Source: Neorhizobium galegae bv. orientalis str. HAMBI 540
GTDB lineage: Bacteria; Pseudomonadota; Alphaproteobacteria; Rhizobiales; Rhizobiaceae
NCBI RefSeq assembly: GCF_000731315.1
Contig: NZ_HG938353.1
Location: 496,001-560,000 of the forward strand
Direction: 5' to 3'
Length of the DNA stretch: 64,000 bases
Shown in pieces: positions 64,000 through 64,000 of this stretch. How positions within the stretch are numbered: position 1 is the first letter of the stretch; every line of letters starts with the position of its first letter. The notes below the pieces were generated by a model. The model was not told the DNA's origin. It was given only the letters and a program-made list of their open reading frames with translations, and did not search any database. The position numbers and the translations under genes are program-made.

Positions 64000-64000
64000 C

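Noticed and set aside
1..64000. CRISPR arrays, prophage, insertion sequences and rRNA/tRNA genes
   Set aside because: No regularly spaced repeats, transposase, integrase or structural RNA patterns were seen.

Overview
The window looks like chromosomal DNA of a member of the Rhizobiaceae (Rhizobium, Neorhizobium or Agrobacterium type). This rests on the high GC content, the gene families present (BA14K proteins, DUF6101, DUF1217, DUF1850 beside a TAXI-TRAP transporter, BioMNY, a GlgE operon, several chemoreceptors) and the clustering of HDAC-like, xseB, dxs, tlyA and rlmD genes. It is almost fully coding. I see no rRNA, tRNA, CRISPR array, insertion sequence or prophage.

Left part (1-22 kb): a DUF2207 membrane protein cut by the window edge, a HigBA toxin-antitoxin pair with a clear palindromic operator, glyS, a Cache-domain chemoreceptor, a small secreted protein, purD, tex, cfa, a MipA/OmpV porin-like protein, ubiA, a DUF6101 protein, a very large repeat-built DUF1217 protein, and a minus-strand operon of a Sua5-type tRNA-modification enzyme, a GlcD-like FAD oxidase and a one-domain ModE-like regulator.

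Middle (22-42 kb): a complete cobalamin riboswitch lies in front of a GbcA/Stc2-like Rieske oxygenase. Then come two tandem BA14K genes, a CorA/ZntB-like transporter, an acyl-CoA dehydrogenase and enoyl-CoA hydratase pair behind a LiuR-like operator, a secreted Asp-Arg repeat protein, tlyA-rlmD, two tandem chemoreceptors that carry C-terminal CheR-docking pentapeptides, DUF4424, cytochrome b561-YceI, a 2OG-Fe(II) oxygenase and dxs.

Right part (42-64 kb): a pirin, an MNT-HepT toxin-antitoxin pair whose hepT is frameshifted, a TAXI-TRAP transporter with DUF1850, xseB, an HDAC-like deacetylase, a thioesterase, the biotin importer bioMNY, a YcaQ-like protein, the glgE-treS/mak-glgB operon (trehalose to alpha-glucan), an orphan TctC-type binding protein, cupin and DUF3175 genes, and a LacI regulator cut by the right edge.

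The points most worth following up are: the B12 riboswitch controlling a betaine-demethylase-like oxygenase, which would tie a methyl and glycine source to cobalamin status; GlgE with an extra, apparently dead, amylase-like N-terminal half; the frameshifted hepT; the multi-repeat DUF1217 protein; and several compact palindromic operators. No wholly unknown multi-gene system is evident.
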